DNA of 64,000 nucleotides. Source: Streptomyces sp. HUAS MG91. Lineage in GTDB: Bacteria > Actinomycetota > Actinomycetes > Streptomycetales > Streptomycetaceae. Within the stretch, counting starts at the first letter, position 1. The number at the start of each line of letters is the position of its first letter. Below the pieces are notes generated by a model. It was not told the origin of the DNA and searched no databases. It saw nothing but the letters and a program-made list of their open reading frames with translations. Positions 11,901 to 19,293 of this stretch are shown here, one piece after another. Both the position numbers and the translations under genes were made by a program. The stretch spans positions 3,038,001 through 3,102,000 of the forward strand of contig NZ_CP159534.1 of the NCBI RefSeq assembly GCF_040529335.1. The letters run 5' to 3'.

Positions 11901-14900
11901 GGGTGGCCCGCGGTGTGCTCGGCCGTCGCCAGTGCCGTGAGATCGGCGTGGCCGGTGAGTCCGGTGACGGGCGTGCCGACCGTCACCGCCGTGGCGTTGT
12001 TCCCCTCGGTGGCCGGGAGCTTCTCCCAGCCGACCCGGTAGAGGTGGGTGGCCGTGTCCGGCGTCTGCGCGAGGAAGGCCGCGGGCACCGCGCGCACGTC
12101 GAGCCGGCCCACCGAGAGGACGGGCTGTCCGGCGCCGTCCGCCGCGTCGAGGGTCAGGCCGTCGGGGCCGTCCGGGGTCAGCCGGACGCGCAGTGAGGTG
12201 GCGCCGGTCGCGGTCAGGGACACGTTCTGGAAGGTGAACGGCAGCCGCAGCTCGCCGGAACCGGAGCCCGCGACATAGGGGTGGAGGGCCGCGTCGAGCA
12301 GTACCGGATGCAGTCCGTAGCCGTCGACGGTGGTGCCGTCGGCGAGCGCGATCTCCGCGAAGAGCGTGTCGTCGCGGCGCCAGACCGCCCGCACGGCGCG
12401 GAAGGAGGGGCCGTACTCGTAGCCGGTGTCGGCCAGTGCGTCGTAGGCCGTGTCGAAGGGGACCGCGCTCGCTCCGGCGGGCGGCCAGGCGGTCGCCCAG
12501 TCCGCGCCCGCGGCGGGTGCCCGCGAGGCGACGCCGACGGCGCCGGAGGCGTGGCGGACCCAGTCGGCGGTGGCGTCCGTACGGGAGAACACCCGGACGG
12601 TACGGGCCGGTTCGGCCCCGGTGACGACGACCTGGATCCGCAGGTCGCCCTCGTCGGGCAGGACGACCGGCGACTCGAAGGTCAGCTCGTCGACGTGGTC
12701 GCAGCCGATCTGGTCGGCCACGCCGAGGACCAGGTCGAGCAGCGCGGTGCCGGGCACGATCAGCCGGCCGCCCATCCGGTGGTCGGCCAGCCAGGGCAGG
12801 TCGTTCGCCGACAGCCGTCCGGTCGCGACGGCGCCGTCGTCGCCGGCGACGTCGAGGACCGCGCGCAGCATCGGGTGGGCCGTCGGGCGCAGCCCGGCGG
12901 AGGAGACGTCGGCCTCCTGGCCGTCGGCGAGCCAGCTGCGCCGCCGGTCGAAGGCGTACGTCGGCAGGGGGACGACGGCCGCGTCGCCGGTCCACGCGGC
13001 CCAGTCGACGGGGACGCCGGCCGTGAACGCCTCGGCGAGGCAGCCGAGCAGCGCCTCGTTCTCCGCGCGGTCGCGGCTGTGCAGGGCGGTCACGGTGACG
13101 GCCTCGCCGTCGAGGCTCTGCCGGGCCATCGCGGACAGCACAGCGCGCGGGCCGACCTCCACGAACACCGACACCTGGCGCTCGCGCAGCGCGCGCACGG
13201 CCGCGTGGAACATCACCGGTCTGCGGATCTGCTCCAGCCAGTAGGCGGGCTCCGCCCAGCCGGCGGTGACGTCGGTGCCGGTCAGGCCCGTGGCGTGGGG
13301 GACGCGCGGCTCGTGGAAGGTGAGCGCGGCGAGTTCGTCGGCGAACTCGGCGAGCATCGGTTCCATGAGCGGCGAGTGGAAGGCGTGGCTGACGGTGAGC
13401 CGCTTGGTGCGTCTGCCGAGGGCCTGCCAGTGGGCGGCGACGGCGAGGCAGGTGTCCTCGTCGCCGGAGACGACGACGCTCTCCGGTCCGTTGACCGCCG
13501 CCACGCCGATCAGGTCCTCCTGGCCGGCGACGGTGGGCAGCACCTCGTCGAGGGACGCGGCGATCGCGACCATGGCGCCGCGGGCCTCCAGGGCCTGCAT
13601 CAGCCGGCCGCGGGCGGTGACCATGCGGGCCGCGTCGGCCAGCGACCAGACGCCGGCCACGTGGGCGGCGGCGATCTCGCCGACGGAGTGCCCGGCGATC
13701 TCGTCCGGGTGGACGCCCAGGGAGCGCAGCAGGGCGAAGGCGGCGACCTGGTAGGCGAAGAGCGCGGGCTGGGTGTAGGAGGTCTCGTCCAGGAGGGCCG
13801 CGTCGGCGCTGTCCGGATCGGCCCACATGATCTCGCGCAGCGGCCGTTCCAGGTGGGCGTCGAGGGCGGCGCACACCTCGTCGAACGCCTCGGCGAAGAC
13901 GGGGAACGCCGCGTACAGCTCCTGTCCCATGCCGGTGCGCTGGCCGCCCTGCCCGGTGAACAGGAAGGCGGTCTGGGCGACGGAGCGGGCCCGGCCGGTG
14001 ATCACGGGGGCGGTGGCGGCACCGTCGCGGAGCGCCGCGAGTCCGCTGAGCAGGTCGTCCCGGCCGCGGCCGGTGACGACCGCGCGGTGCTGGAACAGCG
14101 AGCGGGTCCGGGCCAGCGAGTACGCGACGTCGGCGGGGCGGAGGGTGGCGTCGGCGTCGGTGTACGCGTGCAGACGGGCGGCCTGGGCGCGCAGGGAGGT
14201 CTCGTTGTGCGCGCTCAGTACCCAGGGGAGCAGTCGGCCGGTGTCCGGCTCTGCGGGTGTCTCCGGTTCGGTGTCCGGGAGTTGTTCGAGGATGACGTGG
14301 GCGTTGGTGCCGCTGATCCCGAAGGACGACACGGCGGCCCGCCGCGGCCGGTCCACCCGCGGCCACTGCTGGGTCTCGGCGACGGGGCAGACGGTGCCCG
14401 CGGACCAGTCGACGTGCGGGGAGAGGCCTTCCATGTGCAGGGTCGCGGGCAGCATGCCCTGGCGCATGGCGACGACCATCTTGATGACACCGGCGACACC
14501 GGCGGCGGCCTGCGTGTGACCGATGTTCGACTTCAACGAGCCCAACAGCAGCGGCTGTTCGGGGGTGTGGCCCGTGCCGTAGGTGGCGAGCAGCGCCTCG
14601 GCCTCGATCGGATCGCCCAGCGCGGTGCCCGTGCCGTGCGCCTCGACCGCGTCGACCGCGTCCGGCGTCAGCCCGGCACTCGCCAGCGCCTGCCGGATGA
14701 CCCGCTCCTGGGCCGGACCGTTCGGCGCGGTCAACCCGTTGCTCGCACCGTCCTGGTTGACGGCGCTGCCCCGGACCACGGCCAGCACGCGGTGGCCGTG
14801 GCGGCGCGCGTCCGACAGCCGCTCCAGGAGCAGCATGCCCGCGCCTTCGGCGAACGCCGTGCCGTCGGCGGTGGCGGAGAAGGGCTTGCACCGGCCGTCG

Positions 14901-17900
14901 GGGGCGAGGCCGTTCTGCCGGCTGAACTCGACGATGGTGCCGGGGCGGGACATCAGGGTCACACCGCCGGCCAGGGCGAGTGAGCACTCGCCGCGGCGCA
15001 GCGCCTGGACCGCGAGGTGCAGCGCGACCAACGACGACGAGCACGCGGTGTCCACGGACAACGCGGGCCCGTTGAAGCCGAGGGTGTAGGCGATGCGGCC
15101 GGACGCGACGCTGGTCTGGAAGCCGGTGAGCAGGTGTCCGTCGGTGCCGCCGACGGGCTGGTCGAGGCGCGGACCGTAGTCGCTCGCCATCACGCCGACG
15201 AAGACACCGGTGTCCGAACCCCGCAGCGCGGCCGGATCGATCCCGGCCCGCTCCACCGTCTCCCAACTCGTCTCCAGCAGCAGCCGCTGCTGCGGATCCA
15301 TCGCCAACGCCTCACGCGGACTGATCCCGAAGAACCCCGCATCGAACTCGTCCGCGTCGTGCAGGAACCCGCCCCGCCGCACATACGTCGTCCCCGAACT
15401 CTCCGCGCCGAACAGCGCGTCCAGATCCCAGCCACGATTCGTGGGGAACCCGCTGGTCGCGTCGGTGCCGTCCATGACGAGGCGCCACAGCTCCTCGGGC
15501 GAGGCGACACCGCCGGGGTAACGGCAGCCCATGGCGACGATCGCGACGGCGTCGTCGTCGGACGCGGGTCCGGCGGCCGGGCGGGCGGTGACGGCGGGCA
15601 CCGGCGGTGCGGCGGTCCGCAGCCGCTCGTGCAGGTGGTCGGCGAGCCGCTGCGGCGTCGGGTGGTCGAAGACGAGGGTGGTGCCCAGCGGGAGGCCGGT
15701 CGCGGCGGAGAGCCGGCCGCGCAGCTCGACGGTGCCGAGCGAGTCGAGGCCGAGTTCCTTGAAGGTGAGGGCGGCGTCGATCCCCTGGCTGTCGGGCTCC
15801 CCGAGGATGACGGCGGTGGTGTCGGCGATCAGGCGGAGCAGTTCCCGGGCGGTCCTGACGGCCACCGGCGTGGCCTCCACGGCACCGGCGGACGGCTCCG
15901 ACTGCCCGGCGAGCCAGTACCGCTCGCGCTGGAAGGCGTACGTCGGCAGGTCCGTGGGGAGCGCCCCGGCGACCTGGCCGAAGGCGGCCCGGCCGACGGC
16001 CGCGCCGTGGACGTACGCCTCGGCGAGCGCGGTGCGCAGCCGGTCGGCGCCGCCGTCGCCGCGGCGCAGCGTGCCGACGGCGGCGGCCGTCGCTCCGGCC
16101 GCCTCGGCGGACTCCTCGATGCCGGCGCCGAGCACCGGGTGCGGGCTGCACTCGACGAAGGTGCGGCAGCCCAGGTCCAGGGCGGTGCGGGTGGCCCGGT
16201 CGAAGAGCACGGTCTGGCGCAGGTTGCGGAACCAGTAGTCGGCGTCGAGGCCCGCGGTGTCCATCGGCTCGCCGGTGACGGTCGAGACGAAGACGGTGCC
16301 GGTGGAGACGGGGCGGACGGGGGCGAGCTCGCGCAGGACCTCCTCGCGCAGCTCCTCGACGGCGGCCGAGTGCGACGCGTAGTCGATCGGCAGGATCTTG
16401 GTGCGGTGTCCGGCTTCGGTGCAGGCGGTGGCGGCGGCGGTGAGCGACGCGACGGGGCCGGAGACGACCACCGAGGACGGGCCGTTGACGACGGCGACCG
16501 ACACGTCCGGGGCGTGCGCGGCGAGGATCCCGGTGATCTCGTCGAGGGGCGCGGCGACGGACATCATGCCGCCGCCGCGGCCGCCCAGCCGGACGATGGC
16601 CCGCGCCCGCAGCGCGACCACGCGGGCGGCGTCGGCGAGGGACAGGGCGCCGGCGACGGTGGCGGCGGCGATCTCGCCCTGCGAGTGGCCGATGACCGCG
16701 TGCGGCTCCAGACCCTGGGAGCGCCACTGCTCGGCGAGGGCGACCATCACGGCCCACAGGACGGGCTGGACGACGTCGAGTCGGTCGAGGCCGGGGGCGC
16801 CGGGGCGGCGCCGCACCACGTCGAGCGGGTCGTAGTCGACGTACGGGGCGAGGGCCTCGGCGCACTCGGTGATCCGGGCGGCGAAGACCGGCGACGCGTC
16901 GAGCAGGGCGGCGGCCATCTCCGGCCACTCCGAGCCCTGGCCGGGGAAGACGAGGGCGGTGTGCCCGGGTACGGCGACGCCTTCGACGAGGCCCGCTTCG
17001 ACACGGCCCTCGGCGAGGGCGCGCAGCGCGGCGCGCTGGGTGTCGGGGTCGTCGCCGAGGACGACGGCCCGCCGGTCGAACTCCTCGCGGGTCTCGGCGA
17101 GGGACCGCGCGATGTCGGCGGAGGCGATGCCGGGGTGGCCGGCCAGGTGGCGGACGAGGGCCTCGGCCTGGCCGCGCAGGGCCGGTGCCGAGCGGGCGGA
17201 CAGCACCCAGGGGGCGGTGGCGTCCGCCGGCGGGGCGTCGGCGGGGGCGGTGGCCGGGGCGGTGGCCGGGGCTTCGGCGAGGACGAGGTGGCAGTTGGTG
17301 CCGCCCATGCCGAAGGAGCTGACACCGGCCACCAGCCGGTCCTGGGCGCGGGGCCAGTCCTGGGTCTCGACGGCCACCCGCAGGCCGAGTGCGTCGAGGG
17401 GGATGTCCGGGTGCGGGGTACGGAAGTTGAGGCTGGGGGCGACCCTGCGGTGGCTGATGCTGAGGACGACCTTGAGGAGTCCGGCGATGCCGGCGGCGCC
17501 TTCGAGGTGGCCGATGTTCGTCTTCGCCGAGCCGACGACGAGCCGGGTGCCGTCGCTGCGGCCGGCGCCGAGCGCGGCGCCCAGCGCGGCGGCCTCGACG
17601 GGGTCGCCGACGGGGGTGCCGGGGCCGTGCAGTTCGACGTACTGGACGGCTTCAGGGCGCAGTCCGGCGCGCTCGCACGCGGCGCGGATCACTTCCTCCT
17701 GCGCGCGGGCGGTCGGCACGGTCAGACCGTCGCCGCCGCCGTCGTTGTTGACGGCGCCGCCGAGGATGACGCTGTGGACGCGGTCGCCGTCCGCGAGTGC
17801 GGCGGAGAGCGGTTTGAGGACGACGACGGCGCCGCCCTCGCCGCGGACGTAGCCGTTGGCCCGGTCGTCGAAGGTGTAGCAGCGGCCGTCGGGGGAGAGC

Positions 17901-18562
17901 GCGCCGAACCGGCCGATGGTGTCGGTGGTCGCGGGCAGCAGGTTGAGGTTGACGCCGGCGGCGAGCGCGACGGCGGTCTCGCCCCGGCGCAGGCTCTCGC
18001 AGGCCGTCTGGACGGCGACGAGCGAGGACGACTGGCCGGAGTCGACGGTCAGGCTGGGCCCGCGCAGGCCGAGCGCGTAGGAGACGCGGTTGGCGATGAT
18101 GCCGCGCTGTGTGCCCGTCAGGGTGTAGGCGGTGGCGGCCTGTTCGCCCTGGCGGTCGTGCAGGGTGGCGTAGTCGCCGTTGATGGCGCCGACGAAGACG
18201 CCGGTGTCGCTGTCGCGCAGCCGGGACGGGACGATCCGGGCGTCCTCCAGGGCCTGCCAGGCGAGTTCGAGGACGAGCCGCTGCTGCGGGTCCATGGCGG
18301 CCGCCTCGTACGGCGCGATGTCGAAGAACGCCGCGTCGAACGCGTCGACGTCGTCGATGAAGCCCGCTCGCCGGTGACCGGTGGCCGTGCCGGCGGGCCA
18401 CCGGCTCTCCGGCGCCTCGGTGACCGCCTCGCGGCCCTCGCTGAGCAGCCGCCAGTAGGCGCCGGGGTCGGCTGCCCCGGGGAGCCGGCAGGACATGCCG
18501 ACGATGGCTATCGGCTCGTCCGCCAGGGACTGGTCCTTGAGGGGGTTCATCGATGCGTCCAT
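2990..18562 (-). CDS. Type I polyketide synthase: loading module plus two fully reducing modules
   Basis: 5190 residues. The loading module is KSQ (active site VDSGQSSSL near residue 176, Gln replacing Cys), AT with GHSQGE (~624) and YASH (~727), and ACP (Ser ~940), predicted to decarboxylate methylmalonyl to propionyl. Module 1 is KS (Cys ~1172), AT with GHSVGE and HAFH (malonyl), DH (HxxxGxxxxP, His ~1926), ER (~2396), KR (~2678, LDD motif, Ser/Tyr present) and ACP (~2996). Module 2 is KS (~3229), AT with YASH (methylmalonyl), DH (~3986), ER (~4474), KR (~4757, LDD) and ACP (~5067), then an acidic C-terminal docking tail. All reductive motifs look intact, so the expected chain is 2-methylheptanoyl. 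An in-frame ATG at 18550 is an alternative start; AGGTGA precedes 18562. The ER-KR and KS parts of the two modules are nearly identical at DNA level. Confidence 0.96.
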   Translation of the reverse strand: MDASMNPLKDQSLADEPIAIVGMSCRLPGAADPGAYWRLLSEGREAVTEAPESRWPAGTATGHRRAGFIDDVDAFDAAFFDIAPYEAAAMDPQQRLVLELAWQALEDARIVPSRLRDSDTGVFVGAINGDYATLHDRQGEQAATAYTLTGTQRGIIANRVSYALGLRGPSLTVDSGQSSSLVAVQTACESLRRGETAVALAAGVNLNLLPATTDTIGRFGALSPDGRCYTFDDRANGYVRGEGGAVVVLKPLSAALADGDRVHSVILGGAVNNDGGGDGLTVPTARAQEEVIRAACERAGLRPEAVQYVELHGPGTPVGDPVEAAALGAALGAGRSDGTRLVVGSAKTNIGHLEGAAGIAGLLKVVLSISHRRVAPSLNFRTPHPDIPLDALGLRVAVETQDWPRAQDRLVAGVSSFGMGGTNCHLVLAEAPATAPATAPADAPPADATAPWVLSARSAPALRGQAEALVRHLAGHPGIASADIARSLAETREEFDRRAVVLGDDPDTQRAALRALAEGRVEAGLVEGVAVPGHTALVFPGQGSEWPEMAAALLDASPVFAARITECAEALAPYVDYDPLDVVRRRPGAPGLDRLDVVQPVLWAVMVALAEQWRSQGLEPHAVIGHSQGEIAAATVAGALSLADAARVVALRARAIVRLGGRGGGMMSVAAPLDEITGILAAHAPDVSVAVVNGPSSVVVSGPVASLTAAATACTEAGHRTKILPIDYASHSAAVEELREEVLRELAPVRPVSTGTVFVSTVTGEPMDTAGLDADYWFRNLRQTVLFDRATRTALDLGCRTFVECSPHPVLGAGIEESAEAAGATAAAVGTLRRGDGGADRLRTALAEAYVHGAAVGRAAFGQVAGALPTDLPTYAFQRERYWLAGQSEPSAGAVEATPVAVRTARELLRLIADTTAVILGEPDSQGIDAALTFKELGLDSLGTVELRGRLSAATGLPLGTTLVFDHPTPQRLADHLHERLRTAAPPVPAVTARPAAGPASDDDAVAIVAMGCRYPGGVASPEELWRLVMDGTDATSGFPTNRGWDLDALFGAESSGTTYVRRGGFLHDADEFDAGFFGISPREALAMDPQQRLLLETSWETVERAGIDPAALRGSDTGVFVGVMASDYGPRLDQPVGGTDGHLLTGFQTSVASGRIAYTLGFNGPALSVDTACSSSLVALHLAVQALRRGECSLALAGGVTLMSRPGTIVEFSRQNGLAPDGRCKPFSATADGTAFAEGAGMLLLERLSDARRHGHRVLAVVRGSAVNQDGASNGLTAPNGPAQERVIRQALASAGLTPDAVDAVEAHGTGTALGDPIEAEALLATYGTGHTPEQPLLLGSLKSNIGHTQAAAGVAGVIKMVVAMRQGMLPATLHMEGLSPHVDWSAGTVCPVAETQQWPRVDRPRRAAVSSFGISGTNAHVILEQLPDTEPETPAEPDTGRLLPWVLSAHNETSLRAQAARLHAYTDADATLRPADVAYSLARTRSLFQHRAVVTGRGRDDLLSGLAALRDGAATAPVITGRARSVAQTAFLFTGQGGQRTGMGQELYAAFPVFAEAFDEVCAALDAHLERPLREIMWADPDSADAALLDETSYTQPALFAYQVAAFALLRSLGVHPDEIAGHSVGEIAAAHVAGVWSLADAARMVTARGRLMQALEARGAMVAIAASLDEVLPTVAGQEDLIGVAAVNGPESVVVSGDEDTCLAVAAHWQALGRRTKRLTVSHAFHSPLMEPMLAEFADELAALTFHEPRVPHATGLTGTDVTAGWAEPAYWLEQIRRPVMFHAAVRALRERQVSVFVEVGPRAVLSAMARQSLDGEAVTVTALHSRDRAENEALLGCLAEAFTAGVPVDWAAWTGDAAVVPLPTYAFDRRRSWLADGQEADVSSAGLRPTAHPMLRAVLDVAGDDGAVATGRLSANDLPWLADHRMGGRLIVPGTALLDLVLGVADQIGCDHVDELTFESPVVLPDEGDLRIQVVVTGAEPARTVRVFSRTDATADWVRHASGAVGVASRAPAAGADWATAWPPAGASAVPFDTAYDALADTGYEYGPSFRAVRAVWRRDDTLFAEIALADGTTVDGYGLHPVLLDAALHPYVAGSGSGELRLPFTFQNVSLTATGATSLRVRLTPDGPDGLTLDAADGAGQPVLSVGRLDVRAVPAAFLAQTPDTATHLYRVGWEKLPATEGNNATAVTVGTPVTGLTGHADLTALATAEHTAGHPGHVVATVPAGGDVRTTTAHALTLVRDWLAEDAFEGVRLVVVTRNAVVTGPAEAVDPAQAAVWGLVRSAQAENPDRLVLVDLDVEAGDAAGALTAAVASGEPQIAVRAGELRVPRLARAARDGVLVAPEGEAAWRLEAGGDGTLDGLTLAARPEALRPLGEGEVRVGIRAAGLNFRDVVVALGMVESLAGLGWEAAGVILEVGPGVDSLAVGDRVMGLVTGAYAPVAIADRRTLVRIPEEWSFTEAASVPLVFLTAYYGLVELAGLRSGESVLIHAATGGVGMAAVQLARHLGAKVFGTASRGKWEVLRGQGLDEAHIASSRDLEFEQRVLDATGGRGVDVVLDSLAGEFVDASLRALGDRGRFIEMGKTDIRDADEVAAAHPGVAYQAFDLPDAGPDLIGEMLAEIMRLFSEDALTLLPVTTWDVRRAPEAFRYVSQARHTGKVVLTVPREVDPEGTALVTGATGTLGRLVARRLITEHGVRNLVLAGRRGSQAPGMTELTAELEELGARVTVEACDVADRASVAGLLERIPAAHPLTVVVHAAGVLDDGVIGQLTTERLERVLAPKTGGALVLDELTARTDLARFVLFSSIAGVIGNAGQANYAAANAALDALAGQRQAKGLPAVSIAWGLWAPESAMTAGLSVADRARLAGAAGTVALEAEEGLALFDAALRGAEPAVVASHWDLAALRARGAQGAGLAAPLRGLVRAQRRVATAAAANGAGQDGLAARLATLTGEAARQAVVDTVRDQVAAVLGYGPETDVDVELPFNDLGFDSLTSVELRNRVAGVTELRLPTTVVFDFPTPLQLAGHLYEKLAGAQDTAEAPAAPQAPVVPASDDDAIAIVAMGCRYPGGVASPEDLFRLVMDGTDATSGFPTNRGWDLDALFSAESSGTTYVRRGGFLHDADEFDAGFFGISPREALAMDPQQRLLLETSWETVERAGIDPAALRGSDTGVFVGVMASDYGPRLDQPVGGTDGHLLTGTQTSVASGRIAYTFGFNGPALSVDTACSSSLVALHLAVQALRRGECSLALAGGVTLMSRPGAFVEFSRQNGLAADGRCKPFSATADGTGWGEGAGMLLLERLSDARRNGHRVLAVVRGSAVNQDGASNGLTAPNGPAQERVIRQALASAGLTPDAVDAVEAHGTGTALGDPIEAEALLATYGTGHSPEQPLLLGSLKSNIGHTQAAAGVAGVIKMVVAMRQGMLPATLHMEGLSPHVDWSGGTVTPLGEARQWPRVDRPRRAAVSSFGISGTNAHVILEQLPDTEAETPAEPVDRTLPAVAWPVSGRGAAALTAQAARLAAALPGTDPADAAVSLAGRTVFDHRAVVVGSTADELLAGLTAIAEGTEVPHVVRGTGGRARNRPVFVFPGQGAQWAGMGAELLDSAPVFAAAIADCEAALAPHVDWSLTEVLRAAPEENRLDRVDVVQPVSFAMMVALARLWESAGVTPTAVIGHSQGEIAAAHVAGVLGLEDAAAVVALRARALTALSGLGGMVSVPLAEESVRPLLAAWDGQLEIAAVNGPSLVIVSGDAEALDGFLAACERDEVGARRIPVDYASHSHHVERIEDELAALLAGITPRQGRVPLFSTVTGEPALVTATDAGYWYRNLRHQVRFETAVRTALAAGHDAFIEVSPHAVATFGVAQTVQDAAADVAVLTTLRRGDGGWTRVLTSFAEAYAAGVTVDWNAVHATAGGRRIPLPTYAFQHQRYWLEQPAAAAADVTGAGLDGTGHTLLGAAVPVAGGDRWLFTGRLSTKTHPWLADHAVGGTILLPGTAFAEMAVRAADQVGCADVAELTLQEPLVLPAGEAVRLQLWVDEPDERGHRPLTVSSCPDQADGLGQEWTRHAVGALADAPAQPAGSGTDLTVWPPAGADPVPVADLYERLAGAGYGYGPVFRGLTAVWQRGDDLFAEAALPEPAHAQAEQFGLHPALLDAALHALLAGDWFTRPDGGHGVKLPFAWTGVRLHASGASRLRLRLRRTGEEEVALLAADTTGAPVATVDGLALRDLTGTPGRTAVPQRHLYAVEWKRAQEHNPARAEGRWAVGAGLDPLPSALAALGATVSAYPPADPAGEAPDVAVVAVARGGSVNATAAETLAAVRDWLAEDAFEGARLVVVTRNAVVTGPAEAVDPAQAAVWGLVRSAQSENPGRFVLVDLDAEVGESAEALIAAVASGEPQIAVRAGELRVPRLARAARDGVLVAPEGEAAWRLEAGGDGTLDGLTLAARPEVSRPLGEGEVRVGIRAAGLNFRDVVVALGLVPGLTGLGGEAAGVVLEVGPGVTSLAVGDRVMGMIPDAYGPVAIADRRTLVRMPDGWSFAQAAAVPAVFLTAYYGLVELAGLRSGESVLIHAATGGVGMAAVQLARHLGAEVFGTASRGKWEVLRGQGLDEAHIASSRDLEFERQVLDATGGRGVDVVLDSLAGEFVDASLRALGDRGRFIEMGKTDIRDAGEVAAAHPGVAYQAFDLPSLDAAHIETMLAEVMRLFEAGVLAPLPVTTWDVRRAPEAFRYVSQARHTGKVVLTVPREVDPEGTALVTGATGTLGRLVARRLIAEHGVRNLVLAGRRGSQAPGMAELTAELAELGARVTVEACDVADRGSVAGLLERIPAAHPLTVVVHAAGVLDDGVIGQLTTERLDRVLAPKTGGALVLDELTARTDLARFVLFSSIAGVIGNAGQANYAAANAALDALAGQRQAKGLPAVSLAWGLWAEASGMTGHLGATELRRIARDGNAPLTVDEGMELFDAAMDTALAAVVPAKLEPARFRRPVPPLLSGLVRGPERRAARSAPTTGTVTLKSRLDGLPESEARRVVLDVVRAQAALVVAESSGDAIDPELSFRDLGFDSLTAVELRNRLAGATGLRLPTTVVFDFPTPARLAAHVHEQLAPSAPAAQAPDPVLAEIERALRGAAGTGGPTEGLADLLRRTLTELGGGTTAPAEPTAAEPDEQELFASDEEIFAFIDEQPA

Positions 18563-18719
18563 TTACAGCGTCACCTCGGGCTCAGCCACGCGAAACGCCA
18601 CAAAAGGGCGATGTCGCCGCCGTCGTTTCTTCGGAAGTAAGGGAAGAGGGAAGGAGGAATGCCGGAAAGACGGAAGAAGCCGCACACCGCCCCCGTGTGA
18701 GGCGGCCGGATCCTTCCGG

Positions 18720-19088
18720 TCAGTCCCGATGCGCCGCCGAGCCGGCGGTGATGAGCGGAGAACCGCTGTGGGTGGAGTACGAGCAGGGGCTCAGGAACAG
18801 CGGTATGTACAGGTCCGAGGAGTCCCCCGCGTACCGCACGGACAGGATGACCTCGGGGTGCGGGGAGTCGGTGCCCTGCTCGCGGAAGTACTCCGCGGTG
18901 GCGAAGACGACCCGGTAGACCCCCGGTGGCGGCCGGCGGGGTCCGGACCAGTCGGCTCTCCCCTCACCGTCCGTCCTGGCCCGCGCCACGCAGAACCAGG
19001 CACCGTGTTCCTGGGCGCACAGGGAGACAGCCAGCTCCGGTACGGGCCGACCGGTGGTGGAGTCGAACACGCGGACCGAGATACTCAT
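18720..19088 (-). CDS. Transthyretin/HIU-hydrolase-like small protein A, catalytic His replaced
   Basis: 122 residues with the transthyretin-like fold signature: an N-terminal strand followed by TGRP, then a C-terminal block YIPLFLSPCSYSTHSGS. This closely tracks 5-hydroxyisourate hydrolase (HVPLLLSP...YSTYRGS). The residues known to be catalytic in that family are changed: the N-terminal HVLD His is Arg6, the HVP His is Tyr94, and the YRGS end reads HSGS followed by 12 extra residues. A urate-pathway role is therefore unlikely. The gene lies between a PKS gene (157 bp downstream) and a 22-codon gene (stop 21 bp upstream), so it should be co-transcribed and perhaps coupled. A paralogue lies two genes upstream. 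Its role is unknown; acting as a binding or tailoring protein for the polyketide or the small peptide is inference. Confidence 0.82.
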   Translation of the reverse strand: MSISVRVFDSTTGRPVPELAVSLCAQEHGAWFCVARARTDGEGRADWSGPRRPPPGVYRVVFATAEYFREQGTDSPHPEVILSVRYAGDSSDLYIPLFLSPCSYSTHSGSPLITAGSAAHRD

Positions 19089-19109
19089 GGCATCTCAGCT
19101 TCGCGTGTG

Positions 19110-19178
19110 TCAGCTCCAGATGATTTCGTTGGTGGGGGCGAAACCGAAGCCGAACATCGAAGCGAAGTAGGAAAGCAT
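19110..19178 (-). CDS. 22-residue peptide gene between two transthyretin-like genes
   Basis: A 23-codon frame too short for routine gene calling. It starts at ATG 19178 behind GAGGAG six bases away, one of the better ribosome binding sites in this stretch, and ends TGA at 19110. The peptide starts MLSYF, has a central FGFGF and ends NEIIWS. It is hydrophobic and aromatic-rich, with one charged residue (Glu), no Lys or Cys, and no clear leader/core boundary. An 8-bp hairpin (19201-19224) precedes the ribosome binding site, and 21 bp separate the stop from the next start. The strong SD, conserved operon direction and position between two paralogues support real translation. It could be a modified-peptide precursor, a small structural partner of the transthyretin-like proteins, or a translational coupling leader. 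No known family was recognised. Confidence 0.6.
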   Translation of the reverse strand: MLSYFASMFGFGFAPTNEIIWS

Positions 19179-19200
19179 GTTGATCTCCTCGTTCTGAGAA

Positions 19201-19224
19201 ACCCGGAAACCGAATGTTCCGGGT
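19201..19224 (-). other. Hairpin upstream of the 22-codon gene
   Basis: ACCCGGAA (19201-19208) pairs perfectly with TTCCGGGT (19217-19224) around an 8-base loop. It lies between transthyretin-like gene B and the ribosome binding site of the 22-codon gene. There is no U tract, so it is more likely an RNA stability or processing element than a strong terminator. Confidence 0.4.
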
Positions 19225-19293
19225 CGATGGATCCAGTTCTACGAGGCCCCCTTCTCAACGGCCTAAAAGTTCCCTATCAGGCCGCCGCCGAGG

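Noticed and set aside
18575..18691. A 38-codon GTG frame between transthyretin-like gene A and the large PKS, ending at the PKS ribosome binding site
   Set aside because: No SD, atypical codon use, and its residues (Arg/Leu/Phe-rich) fit untranslated leader sequence; stop overlap with the PKS SD is probably chance.
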